From [Muricauda] lutisoli (nom. illeg.) (GTDB lineage: Bacteria; Bacteroidota; Bacteroidia; Flavobacteriales; Flavobacteriaceae), in NCBI RefSeq assembly GCF_017313105.1, contig NZ_JAFLND010000003.1:62001-126000 (forward strand): DNA of 64,000 nt, in the 5' to 3' direction. This document shows positions 44,068 to 52,475 of the stretch, in pieces. A program made the position numbers and the translations under genes. The notes beneath the pieces were generated by a model that saw only the letters and a program-made list of their open reading frames with translations, made no database searches and was not told the DNA's origin. Positions within the stretch are counted from its first letter, which is position 1. The number at the start of each line of letters is the position of its first letter.

Positions 44068-44271
44068 ATGAGAAATAGAATTGTAAGAGGAGTGGCAGGC
44101 ACTTTTATCCTGATAAGTTTAGCTTTAGCTATTTATGTGAATATCAACTGGTTATGGTTTGCCGCTTTTGTCGGGGCCAATCTTTTGCAGTCATCGTTGA
44201 CCAAGTGGTGTTTACTGGAAGATATCTTGAAAAAATTTGGTATTTCAGATTCTGAAAAAAATAGTGCTTAA
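44068..44271 (+). CDS. DUF2892 (YgaP-like) inner membrane protein, second copy
   Basis: 67 residues, N-terminal RNRIVRGVAGTFILISLALA, two membrane spans with WCLLEDILKKFG at the end, as in YgaP-type sulfurtransferase partners. 9 bp after the PII-like gene, hence probably in the RND operon. Paralogue of the 34977 gene. Confidence 0.85.
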   Translation: MRNRIVRGVAGTFILISLALAIYVNINWLWFAAFVGANLLQSSLTKWCLLEDILKKFGISDSEKNSA

Positions 44272-44343
44272 TACCATGTTTTGGGTTTTATTATTAAGGT
44301 ATTTTACTTATTTTGAAAGATAATAATTAATTAAAACAAACAA

Positions 44344-44901
44344 ATGATTTATCAACCTTGGCCCTGGTATGTCGCAGGGCCGCTTATTGCCATTTTGATG
44401 GCAATACTGATCCTAATGGGAAAAAAGTTCGGCATGTCCTCAAATCTTGAAACCTTCTGTTCTATTGGTGGTGCGGGCAAATTCGTCGATTATTTTAAAA
44501 TGGATGTCAAATCCAAGCGTTGGAACCTTTTTGTGGTTCTTGGCTCAGCAATTGGTGGTTTTATCGCCGCTCATTATCTGACGCCAAACCAAGCTGTGGA
44601 TATTTCTCCAAAAACAGTGGAAAGTTTACAGGAACTTGGCTTTGAAAGTGCAGGTACCGCCTATTTACCAACTGAACTGTTCAGTATGGAGGCGTTGTCC
44701 GAACCCAAGGTCTGGATTATCCTGTTGGCAGCCGGATTCTTGGTTGGATTCGGTACACGCTATGCATCGGGTTGTACCTCGGGGCATGCTATTTCCGGAC
44801 TGAGTAATTTGCAGAAACCATCGCTTATCGCCGTAATCGGATTCTTTATCGGCGGACTAGTAATGGTTCATTTGTTGTACCCTATAATTTTTGGATCATG
44901 A
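44344..44901 (+). CDS. YeeE/YedE-family sulfur transporter, first half
   Basis: 185 residues, about 4-5 membrane spans, with the Cys motif FGTRYASGCTSGHAISGLSN diagnostic of YeeE/YedE (TsuA-like thiosulfate uptake; PmpA/B in other bacteria). The Cys is thought to bind the sulfur substrate. It overlaps the next gene by 4 bp, so the two halves make one transporter. Confidence 0.92.
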   Translation: MIYQPWPWYVAGPLIAILMAILILMGKKFGMSSNLETFCSIGGAGKFVDYFKMDVKSKRWNLFVVLGSAIGGFIAAHYLTPNQAVDISPKTVESLQELGFESAGTAYLPTELFSMEALSEPKVWIILLAAGFLVGFGTRYASGCTSGHAISGLSNLQKPSLIAVIGFFIGGLVMVHLLYPIIFGS

Positions 44902-45311
44902 AGAATTTGACATTTATCGCCATAGGCACATTTTTTGGAATTGTTCTCTACAAATCGGAGGCAGCTTCTTGGTTTCGGATTTATGAAATGTTCAAATTTG
45001 ATTCATTCCATATGTACGGTATCATTGGTTCCGCACTGATTTTGGGAATCATCTTTGTTCAACTGATCAAAAGATCAAAGACAAAATCCTTTTTTGGGGA
45101 AGAAATCAAGATTGCAGACAAAGAACCCTCGTTTACCCGATACATACTTGGTGGTACCATTTTCGGTTTGGGATGGGGATTGGCCGGATCTTGTCCTGGT
45201 CCCATATACATTTTGACCGGTGCGGGCTATTGGCCTGTGTTGATCGTGCTTGTAGGATCATTGATAGGCGCCTTTGTATATGGTGCAGTGAGGGGTAAAT
45301 TGCCGCATTAA
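44898..45311 (+). CDS. YeeE/YedE-family sulfur transporter, second half
   Basis: 137 residues, 4 membrane spans, with the matching Cys motif GWGLAGSCPGPIYILTGAGY. Starts inside the upstream gene (ATGA overlap), so it is translationally coupled. Together the pair corresponds to the fused TsuA-like protein and would move thiosulfate or persulfide-type sulfur across the inner membrane. Confidence 0.9.
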   Translation: MKNLTFIAIGTFFGIVLYKSEAASWFRIYEMFKFDSFHMYGIIGSALILGIIFVQLIKRSKTKSFFGEEIKIADKEPSFTRYILGGTIFGLGWGLAGSCPGPIYILTGAGYWPVLIVLVGSLIGAFVYGAVRGKLPH

Positions 45312-45413
45312 GGTTGACTTAACGGGATATTTGGGTCAAACAACGAAAATGAATGGTCGGCTTGATAAAAGCTTATAGCTTTGATGGTCCCAATCTTACT
45401 AAATAGTCCCATT

Positions 45414-45824
45414 ATGAAGCTTACCACGCTTATCATAGACGATGACCTGGTGTCCCAGTTTGCGACACGATACTGCATACAGCAATCCCATGGTGATTTT
45501 AACATAGTTACCTGTTCCAGTGGTGAAGAGGGAATTCAAGCTTGTTTTAGTTCAGTAGAGGAAAGCGACAAGTTACCGGATATTATTTTTTTAGATCTTG
45601 TAATGGACGGGATGAACGGTTGGGAATTCTTGGAAAATCTCAAAAATTTGTTCAAAGAGCATGAACTGCCAAGTGTATATGTGCTTTCGGCCTTTACTAA
45701 TACTTCGGACCGAGCCATTGCCAAGGATCATGGATTGATTGCCGGTTATGTGGATAAACCTTTATCGCGGTCGTATTTGGAGAAAATCCTAAAAAAAGAG
45801 GAGAAAAAGCGAACAGTTGAATAG
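45414..45824 (+). CDS. Single-domain response regulator
   Basis: 136 residues from ATG 45414 (MKLTTLIIDDDLVSQ), one receiver domain only: acid pair DDD, phospho-acceptor Asp in IIFLDLVMDGMNGWEF, and VDKPLSR with the conserved Lys. No output domain and no kinase adjacent. Role unknown; stand-alone between the sulfur region and tRNA-Arg. Confidence 0.9.
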   Translation: MKLTTLIIDDDLVSQFATRYCIQQSHGDFNIVTCSSGEEGIQACFSSVEESDKLPDIIFLDLVMDGMNGWEFLENLKNLFKEHELPSVYVLSAFTNTSDRAIAKDHGLIAGYVDKPLSRSYLEKILKKEEKKRTVE

Positions 45825-45904
45825 TTGCGAAATCTCTTGGTAGGCTTTCACCTTACATACCTTTAATTTGATTCGAGCGGTTGCAAAAAGTTTTTAAAAA
45901 AACC

Positions 45905-45912
45905 TATTTTTG
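45905..45912 (+). promoter_or_regulatory. tRNA-Arg promoter -7 box
   Basis: TATTTTTG fits TAnnTTTG 18 bp before the tRNA; GTTGC about 20 bp further upstream is in the -33 position. Confidence 0.6.
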
Positions 45913-45930
45913 CAGTCCATTTATGTAAAT

Positions 45931-46002
45931 GGCCCCGTAGTTCAATGGATAGAATAGAAGTTTCCTAAACTTTAGATGCAAGTTCGATTCTTGCCGGGGC
46001 TA
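45931..46002 (+). tRNA. tRNA-Arg(CCT), host of element 2
   Basis: Cloverleaf: acceptor GGCCCCG/CGGGGCT, D arm GTTC/GAAT, anticodon stem GAAGT/ACTTT with loop TTCCTAA (anticodon CCT at 45964-45966), T arm GCAAG/CTTGC. A discriminator, CCA not encoded. The 3' half from 45981 is duplicated at 52294. Confidence 0.93.
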
Positions 46003-46007
46003 CTTTT
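45981..46007 (+). repeat. attL core of element 2
   Basis: 27-bp copy from AGTTCGATTCTTGCC through the tRNA end and TACTTTT, identical to 52294-52320. Confidence 0.92.
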
Positions 46008-46101
46008 TGACTTCCGAATGATTCAAAAAATAATTAAATAAATGAAAATCAAGCATTTAATATTTTTTGGTTTCAATTGAATTCCTTTGATTTTGGCTTT
46101 T

Positions 46102-46126
46102 AGAGTTCACAAATCGTCAACATTTT
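46102..46126 (+). repeat. Left copy of 25-bp internal direct repeat of element 2
   Basis: Identical to 52222-52246; contains CACAAATCGTCAACATTTT. A partial copy CGTCAACATTT recurs at about 46205-46215, before the integrase. Likely integrase arm sites. Confidence 0.75.
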
Positions 46127-46233
46127 TAAGGTTACTGTTTTAATATAAGTGATTAAAATTCAGTAATTTAGTTGATATACTCGATTTGATTTGACTTTCG
46201 TCTTCGTCAACATTTAACTTAAAGAAGACAATT

Positions 46234-47502
46234 ATGAGGTCAAATTCCACTTTTTCCGTCCTGTTTTGGCTTTATTCCGGTAGGTCAAAAAATGGCAAAG
46301 CTCCCATTTATGCCAGGATTTCTGTAAATGGGAAAAAACTAAATATCAGTTTAAAGCGAAGAATCCAAATCAGTGAATGGGATTCAAACAAACAGCGTGT
46401 AAAAACTTCTTCTATTCATGCTAAATCAACCAACCAATATCTAGATGAGTTCTACTCCGGTCTTTTCCATTCATTTCAACAATTACGCATAGAGGGTAAG
46501 CACATCACTCCTCAGAGTGTAAAGGCTAGATTTATGGATGAGGAAATCGAAAATCAACATTTTACCATGAGGGAATTAGTGTCTTACCATAATTCGAATA
46601 TGTTTCCCAAGCTGCACGGTAATACTTCAAGACTTTACCTGACAAGCCAGAAGTATATATTTTTATTCTTGAAAATTAAATTAAAAAGGGAAGACATCAG
46701 ACTTGATGAATTGAACTATAAGTTTATCCTTGACTTTGAAAATTTTCTTCGTAAGCATAAACCCAATCATTATCAAAAGCAAATTGGTAACAATGCTGTA
46801 ATGAAGCACATTCAAAGATTAAGGAAAATGGTCTCCTTGGCCTATCGATTGGAGTGGATAGATAAAGACCCCTTTCGACAGTTCAAACAAAGATTGACCC
46901 CAACAACACGGGGATTTCTTTCATCTGAGGAATTGACCTCACTTGAGGAATTGAACCTTGATTGTAAGCGGTTACAAACGGTTAGGGACCTTTTTGTGTT
47001 CAGTTGCTACACAGGAGTATGTTATACTGATTTAATGCTTCTGACAGAAGATAACATAGTCATGGGTTTGGATAAGAGATATTGGATAATCACTGAGAGG
47101 AAGAAAACCCAAAATCCCGTTAAAATACCGCTATTAAAAAAAGCCCTGCACTTGATTGAAAAATATAAGACAGACCCTAAATCTATCTTAACTAATACAT
47201 TGTTCCCGAGAATCTCAAATCAAAAGGTGAATGCTTATTTGAAGGAGATAGCCAGTGAAGCAAAAATTAAAAAAAATCTGACATTTCACATGGCAAGGCA
47301 CACGTTCGCTACGACGGTTACCTTGACCAATGGTGTTCCTATAGAGACCATTTCAAAGATGTTGGGACATCGTAAGCTTACCACGACTCAGATATATGCC
47401 AAGGTTTTAGAGAGGAAGGTTAGTGAAGACATGGAAGTTTTGAGAAGCAAACTAGAATCTCCTAATGCATCAAGTGCCAAAAGAAAAGCAAACGAAGCAT
47501 AG
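46234..47502 (+). CDS. IntDOT-like tyrosine recombinase of element 2
   Basis: 422 residues with arm-binding N-terminus (FSVLFWLYSGRSKNGKAPIY), SAM-like domain and catalytic domain. The box I segment reads SCYTGVCYTDLMLL, so the usual catalytic Arg is a Cys; this loss is known in the IntDOT branch. HMARHTF (H-x2-R) and LGHRKLTTTQIYAKV with the nucleophile Tyr are intact. Catalyses insertion at tRNA-Arg. Confidence 0.92.
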   Translation: MRSNSTFSVLFWLYSGRSKNGKAPIYARISVNGKKLNISLKRRIQISEWDSNKQRVKTSSIHAKSTNQYLDEFYSGLFHSFQQLRIEGKHITPQSVKARFMDEEIENQHFTMRELVSYHNSNMFPKLHGNTSRLYLTSQKYIFLFLKIKLKREDIRLDELNYKFILDFENFLRKHKPNHYQKQIGNNAVMKHIQRLRKMVSLAYRLEWIDKDPFRQFKQRLTPTTRGFLSSEELTSLEELNLDCKRLQTVRDLFVFSCYTGVCYTDLMLLTEDNIVMGLDKRYWIITERKKTQNPVKIPLLKKALHLIEKYKTDPKSILTNTLFPRISNQKVNAYLKEIASEAKIKKNLTFHMARHTFATTVTLTNGVPIETISKMLGHRKLTTTQIYAKVLERKVSEDMEVLRSKLESPNASSAKRKANEA

Positions 47503-47804
47503 CAAAGAGCCGCTCCCCAAATCCTTACCTCAACTTTTGCACATGGTTCCTGTTTCGATTTTATAGCAATCGGAAAGATAAGCGTGAAATAAAATTGAAA
47601 TAGGGTGCAATGAACCTATTTGTAATAATTAAGGACTTCAATGTTCCATCTTATTGAACATGGCTATTTATGTTTTCTTTGCTGGCAAAGAAAATATGAA
47701 GAGCGAGAGGATAGCGTGCTGACGCAACGCTATTGATTCATTTTCCTTCGGAAAAGGCCCTATTTTAAGGGATTTTGTAAAATGCTGGTTATTGTCGTAT
47801 GAAT

Positions 47805-48005
47805 CATTTTTAGCTTAAAAATGCTCTCAGCCCAATGAAACCAAGGAATTTTTAGCTTAAAAATGGCTTTTTGGAGTTTTTGCATCGGGTTTCTTCAATT
47901 CTATTTAGGGCAGCGTCCTGCTATTTGAAGAAATTGCCTTTTCCACGGAAAAGAGAGTTCAGCCCAGTAAAATTAAGGTGTTTTTCACGGAAAATTGAAA
48001 AACAC
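47805..48005. repeat. Modular hairpin repeats (A-linker-A, B-linker-B')
   Basis: Hairpin word ATTTTTAGCTTAAAAATG occurs at 47806-47823 and 47848-47865, separated by a linker with TCAGCCCAATGAAACCAAGG. A second module has CTTTTCCACGGAAAAG (47938-47953), a related linker TCAGCCCAGTAAAATTAAGG, then TTTTTCACGGAAAA (47981-47994). A 9-bp stem TTTCTTCAA/TTGAAGAAA (47890-47933) lies between modules. Confidence 0.6.
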
Positions 48006-48245
48006 AATTCTGATTGGGATAAAATTTACCTCGCTCAGTAAATTAGTTAAGGGTAAGATCTGGGGCTTGCAGCACTCCACTTCGTTGCGCTCGCCTTTGT
48101 TTGGAATATCATTTTGAACTAGGGGATTTTAAGGCACCGTTTTATTGAACTTTCATTGAAAAACGAGTCCACTGGTTTGTTAAAGTTCATTTCCCCGTAC
48201 TAAATAAATAGTTTACATTCTACCGTTTATTTGAACTTTCAGGTT

Positions 48246-48330
48246 ATGGTTTTTGGATATGCACGGGTGAGCACCATGGAATAAAGTTTGGACTTTCAAT
48301 TGAAGCATAATACGCTAACGGATTTCTGAT
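48246..48330 (+). pseudogene. Remnant of serine recombinase (resolvase/invertase) N-terminus
   Basis: ATG 48246 gives MVFGYARVSTME and then TAA. This is the hallmark start of resolvases (GYARVSTxEQ) with the Gln codon changed to a stop; after the stop SLDFQLK still fits the family. The reading then fades. The catalytic Ser is in the RVST motif. A relic of an earlier insertion. Confidence 0.8.
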
Positions 48331-48480
48331 GACCGCAGAATAAAACACTATTTTATAATTAATTAAGAAGGAGTCATTTTAATATGTAAGACCCAATTGT
48401 CTGATTAGTTATAATATTGAAAGAATATTCTTTCAATATTATCCAATATAAAACTATATTTAGGCAAACTATATATATAA

Positions 48481-49680
48481 ATGACTAAAAAAGCTATTAC
48501 CATTCTACTGCTATTATATGGAACATTCATAAATGCACAAACCAACTACGAAAAAGGCTACGTAATAACAAATTCCGGCAATAGACAAAACGGATTTATA
48601 AAAAACCTCAATTGGATGAATGCTCCATCAAAGATATCCTTTAAGCAGGAACTGGAAGGGGAAACACAAACTTTTGACGCAACGACTGTTTCTGAATTTC
48701 AAGTAAATGGTGGGCCTAAATTCATAAGCATCACAACAGATTTTCCGGTCACCAACCAGTTCATAGCTAAAAAGGGAATTGAATATGATCCCAAGCTCGT
48801 GCACAAAACAGTGTTTGTTGAGCAGATACTTCAAGGTCAAGCTTCATTATATAAATACAGAGGAGATAACGACCAAGTCTTTCTATTACAAGTACATGAT
48901 GACCTGCCCTTCCCGTTACTATATAAAGAATACATAAAAAGAACCAACGACATCTATAAAAACAACACGTTTAGAGGTCAACTACTTGAATACCTGAGTT
49001 GTGATTCTTCCATCAACATTCAAACAGTGGATTATACCGAAAAATCATTAAAGAAATACATTTCTTCCTATAATCTATGCCTAGATCCAACTACCAAAGT
49101 AAATGATGTTATCAAAGGCAAAGGAAAAAGCAAGACCAGGCTGTTACTTCTTGCAGGTATAGTGAGCTACAATTTTGAAACCATTGTAAATAGTGAGGAT
49201 GCAGAGTTTGAGGGCAAGATAAGTCCTACTGTGGGATTGGAGGTTGAAACAATTTTACCATTTAACAACAATAAATGGTCTGTGTTCTTATCTGGCCAAT
49301 ATGCCTCCTATTCAACAAGTGGAATCACGGAAATCAATTCAGAACCGGCAACGGTTGCTACCCTTGATCTGAATCAACTAATCTTAAACTTGGGAGGTAG
49401 ACATTACATGTTTTTGACCGAGCACTCCAGTTTATTTATTGAAACTGGGGTAGTATTTGATTATAACTTGAGGGGTGATTATGAAAACCAACCTGGTTTT
49501 CAATCTGTGTTAGGTGAGATCGCAAAAGTAAATTTTGGAGGGATTGCCGGTTTGGGATATTCATTGAATCAGAATCTATACGTTTCCGCAAAAGTTTTTC
49601 TGGGAGCAAGTATAAATCGAGACGCGCGGGATGAAGGTAATTTAGAACGCTATGTATTGAGTGCAAAGATAAAATTGTAA
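48481..49680 (+). CDS. Outer-membrane beta-barrel family protein
   Basis: 399 residues with a signal peptide (ILLLLYGTFINAQ). Residues 20-205 form a beta-rich soluble domain (GYVITNSGNRQNGFIKNLNW), residues ~215-399 a small barrel with alternating strands and terminal RYVLSAKIKL. I recall this type as a common Bacteroidota secreted family of unknown function. Cargo of element 2; no close neighbour on the same strand. Confidence 0.7.
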   Translation: MTKKAITILLLLYGTFINAQTNYEKGYVITNSGNRQNGFIKNLNWMNAPSKISFKQELEGETQTFDATTVSEFQVNGGPKFISITTDFPVTNQFIAKKGIEYDPKLVHKTVFVEQILQGQASLYKYRGDNDQVFLLQVHDDLPFPLLYKEYIKRTNDIYKNNTFRGQLLEYLSCDSSINIQTVDYTEKSLKKYISSYNLCLDPTTKVNDVIKGKGKSKTRLLLLAGIVSYNFETIVNSEDAEFEGKISPTVGLEVETILPFNNNKWSVFLSGQYASYSTSGITEINSEPATVATLDLNQLILNLGGRHYMFLTEHSSLFIETGVVFDYNLRGDYENQPGFQSVLGEIAKVNFGGIAGLGYSLNQNLYVSAKVFLGASINRDARDEGNLERYVLSAKIKL

Positions 49681-49956
49681 GAAGGGTAAATCTCATTCTG
49701 TTGTTTATTTTATTCAAAACAATAAGCCGTAATAAATGAATTAATTAGATTACAGTAAATCATTGATATCTAAAGGCCTAAGTTCCGATGACACAAAAAA
49801 GAAAATGGATTAGGAAGTATTGTTTAAATAATTGGGTTGAATGAAAAAAGTCTATACAAGTTCAAATAAACGATACTGATTTTCACCTGTTAAGTAGAGA
49901 TTTATCTATCCCAATCACAATGATTTCCATTATGGACGTTATACTTATAAAGTTTG

Positions 49957-50751
49957 ATGCTTATGAGAGTAGTAGAAAGAAATTTACATTGGGTACTGGT
50001 GTTTTTTGTAATAAGTTGTTCCTCCAACGGGGATTCAGGTGAGCAGGTACAGGCTCCGGAAGAGACTATTGATAAAGCAGCCAATCAACAAGCGGTGGGA
50101 GAATCATCGCAAGAATTGTTGGAGGATAATGGCTTTACCTCACTATACATTGAAATCTATTATGTTCAGGGGCTCCGTCCAAGCTCGGAAACTGTTGAAC
50201 ACTTCAAGGGGTTTCTAAATGATCGATTGAACAAACCGGACGGAATTAACATCGAATTGTTTGAAATGGATTCCCCTGGACAGGATGTTTACTCCATTAC
50301 AGATGTCCGAAAAATAGAGGACGAGACCAGGACGGCATATAACGAGGGCTCGACATTGAAGGTTTTTGGGCTTTTTCTGGATGGTGAATATGCTGAGAAT
50401 ACCGAAAGCGGTTCAGTATTGGGCGTAGCTTACAGAAATACTTCGTTCGTGCTTTTCTCCGAGACCATCAGGGAATTCAGTGGCCAGCCGCTTTCCCCGA
50501 GTACCACGGTTTTGGAGAGTACGGTACTGGACCATGAATTTGGCCATTTGATGGGACTGGTCAATGCGGGAACACCGTTACAAAGTCAACACCAGGATGT
50601 AGAACATGGCAGACATTGTACGACCGAGGATTGTTTGATGTATTGGACCGCGGAAACCGGTGAGGGGCTGGTGAATATGATAAGTGGGGGAACCATTCCC
50701 ATATTGGATCAGGCATGTCTCGACGATCTCCAGGCCCATGGAGGAAAATAA
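49957..50751 (+). CDS. Zinc metalloprotease lipoprotein
   Basis: About 264 residues from ATG 49957 (ATG 49963 also possible). Lipobox VFFVISC at the N-terminus; zinc-protease signature HEFGHLMGLVN with H-E-x2-H and a downstream His (QHQDVEHGRHC) giving a metzincin-like third ligand; two cysteines near the end may pair (CTTEDC). Surface-exposed or periplasmic protease of unknown substrate. Convergent with the DUF4382 gene, sharing one terminator. Confidence 0.87.
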   Translation: MLMRVVERNLHWVLVFFVISCSSNGDSGEQVQAPEETIDKAANQQAVGESSQELLEDNGFTSLYIEIYYVQGLRPSSETVEHFKGFLNDRLNKPDGINIELFEMDSPGQDVYSITDVRKIEDETRTAYNEGSTLKVFGLFLDGEYAENTESGSVLGVAYRNTSFVLFSETIREFSGQPLSPSTTVLESTVLDHEFGHLMGLVNAGTPLQSQHQDVEHGRHCTTEDCLMYWTAETGEGLVNMISGGTIPILDQACLDDLQAHGGK

Positions 50752-50761
50752 AGTTGAATAA

Positions 50762-50787
50762 AAAAAGCCCCTGTTTCGGGGCTTTTT
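50762..50787. terminator. Bidirectional terminator
   Basis: AAAAAGCCCC-TGTTTC-GGGGCTTTTT. Serves the convergent protease and DUF4382 genes. Confidence 0.9.
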
Positions 50788-50812
50788 GGTATAATGGATT
50801 GATCATGCCTTC

Positions 50813-51763
50813 TTAGGAAGTTGTCCCAATTACAGTCACATTGGCACTCAACTGAAGTGCCGAGGTTACTTCCAAGGCTCCTAGGTCAAGACCTGTGGTG
50901 GACTCCACTTCCAAGGTGGAATTGAAATAGAATTGGTTGCCATCCTGTGTATAGGACACAAAGATCAGCTCGTATTCACCGGCTTCCAAAAAATTAAGGC
51001 TGTAGGAATTGTTGATGCCCCCCACTTCGGCACTTGTAATGGCATTGGCAAAACGGATGTTGCTCTCGCCCTGTCCCTGGGTTTCTACTTCCGCATTGTA
51101 CGTGCCCTTTTCATAGGCATATACCACGATTTTGTCCGATGTGTTCTCCGCATCGTTGACAGTGCCCTTAATTTCACCTGTAGCCTCCTGATTAACGGTT
51201 CGTAGGCCAGCGCTGAGCTCAGAAGCGGTCACGAAGTTGAAATCACTTTCCAGAGTTCCCTGTTCTTCCTTTACGGTCTTTCTCAGGTCGAAATCAATGA
51301 TGATTTCATTGGTATTGGTTGCAAATACTTCAAAACTATCCGTAATGTCAATGGATTGCGAAGTGGATTCGATCTTGTCCTTCGTTCCATCGGCCATTTC
51401 CACATAACATCCGGGAGCATTGCCGTCCATGTCGGCATCATAGTCCAATACCAATTCGATATTGCTGTAAGAACCGGCTTCCATTTGGAGGTTGCCCAAG
51501 GTCTTCGTCTGTCCGTTTACCAATGCGGAAAGGTCGAATGTGGTCTTGTTGAAGCCCTCTAAAGAGGTGCCGTCCACCCTTACATCGGAAACTGTGACAA
51601 AGACAGCTTCGATTTCGGCATTGTCCACGGGCGCATCCGTGATTTTGTAGGTTGTACTGTAGGTTTCACTTTCTGGATTTCCATTTTCATTATCCTTACT
51701 ACAAGAAAACATCATGATTGCTACTCCCATAGTAATACCGACATTTTTCAAAAAAGGTTGCAT
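50813..51763 (-). CDS. DUF4382 lipoprotein
   Basis: From ATG 51761-51763 (MQPFLKNVGITMGVAIMMFS) with lipobox MMFSC. The mature part starts with the DUF4382 domain: ITDAPVDNAEIEAVFVTVSD, then a long beta-rich region. A TACTTTTA -7 element lies between this ATG and the longer in-frame start at 51841, which is therefore rejected. Secreted or surface beta-sandwich of unknown function. Confidence 0.85.
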   Translation of the reverse strand: MQPFLKNVGITMGVAIMMFSCSKDNENGNPESETYSTTYKITDAPVDNAEIEAVFVTVSDVRVDGTSLEGFNKTTFDLSALVNGQTKTLGNLQMEAGSYSNIELVLDYDADMDGNAPGCYVEMADGTKDKIESTSQSIDITDSFEVFATNTNEIIIDFDLRKTVKEEQGTLESDFNFVTASELSAGLRTVNQEATGEIKGTVNDAENTSDKIVVYAYEKGTYNAEVETQGQGESNIRFANAITSAEVGGINNSYSLNFLEAGEYELIFVSYTQDGNQFYFNSTLEVESTTGLDLGALEVTSALQLSANVTVIGTTS

Positions 51764-52221
51764 AAAATTTAAGATTTTGAGATTTATATTGTTTGTAAAA
51801 GTAACAACCTGAAAGGGACCAACCCTACCCGAAAATGCCAAAGATTTTATGTCATTTGGAGAGGGATTTGATAATCAAAAAGTTATGATGGGTTTTAAGA
51901 TTTGTTATTCTTTTCAAAAGAAACAATATATAGAAAAGGGAAACTGGCTAATCATGAATTGCTAATACTCAAAACCAGAATCATCATATTTTATTAGAGC
52001 ATTGTTTAGATGTATTGGACAATCTAATATTGTTTGGTATTATCTACTTGATTCTTGGCTAATTACTAGGCCTATGTTCAAATGCACAAAAATCAGTGTG
52101 TGAATGTAATCCTCCATTAAATTATTATGTGCATAATTAAAGCTGTTGTGAAATCTGCTTAAAATCTATTATTTAAACCAATTTATTTATTTTTGATATG
52201 ACGTAAGGCAAATCAATAACA

Positions 52222-52246
52222 AGAGTTCACAAATCGTCAACATTTT
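52222..52246 (+). repeat. Right copy of 25-bp internal direct repeat of element 2
   Basis: Identical to 46102-46126, 47 bp inside attR and in direct orientation. Confidence 0.75.
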
Positions 52247-52293
52247 GAAATCGAAAAGTGAAAACCCCAATAAAACAAGGGGTCCGGGAAAAT

Positions 52294-52320
52294 AGTTCGA
52301 TTCTTGCCGGGGCTACTTTT
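52294..52320 (+). repeat. attR core of element 2
   Basis: 27-bp duplicate of the tRNA-Arg 3' half and flank (45981-46007). Confidence 0.92.
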
Positions 52321-52475
52321 ACTTTAGTACTTCACACTTTTTCAATACCATTTTCAAGTTAACATCATTTTTGGTCGATAAAATCGCCTCAATTTTGACA
52401 ACCCAAATTTTTTTTTATAATTTTTACATACAATCACATTTGTTCTAACTTAGAGCAAGAAGTAATCACCATGTC

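Larger units (their letters stand above)
47503..48480. other. Hairpin-rich non-coding region in element 2
   Basis: 978 bp without an intact gene. From 47707 to 48005 at least six hairpins are packed, two of them made of duplicated words; a truncated resolvase start lies at 48246. The remaining sequence is AT-rich with no recognised feature. Confidence 0.6.
45981..52320. mobile_element. Integrative element 2 in tRNA-Arg (6.3 kb)
   Basis: A 27-bp repeat of the tRNA-Arg 3' half and flank occurs at 45981-46007 and 52294-52320. The integrase lies next to the tRNA; cargo is an outer-membrane protein, a lipoprotein metalloprotease and a DUF4382 lipoprotein. A hairpin-rich non-coding stretch and a resolvase remnant sit in between. 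No conjugation or replication genes are recognisable. Confidence 0.9.
51764..52475. other. Gene-free right end of element 2 and flank
   Basis: 712 bp, AT-rich, no open frame with coding character. Contains the promoter of the DUF4382 gene, the right 25-bp internal repeat (52222-52246), attR (52294-52320) and the promoter region of the 52476 gene. Confidence 0.7.

Noticed and set aside
44271-44286. Possible seventh palindrome before the YeeE/YedE pair
   Set aside because: ATACCATGTTTTGGGT sits at the right distance from a TATTTTG but lacks the GTAAC/GTTAC halves.
47707-48005. CRISPR-like array in element 2
   Set aside because: Repeats are few, the hairpin words differ between modules, spacing is irregular and no cas genes are present.
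51764-51841. Longer N-terminus for the DUF4382 protein
   Set aside because: It would place the lipoprotein signal internally and include the probable promoter.
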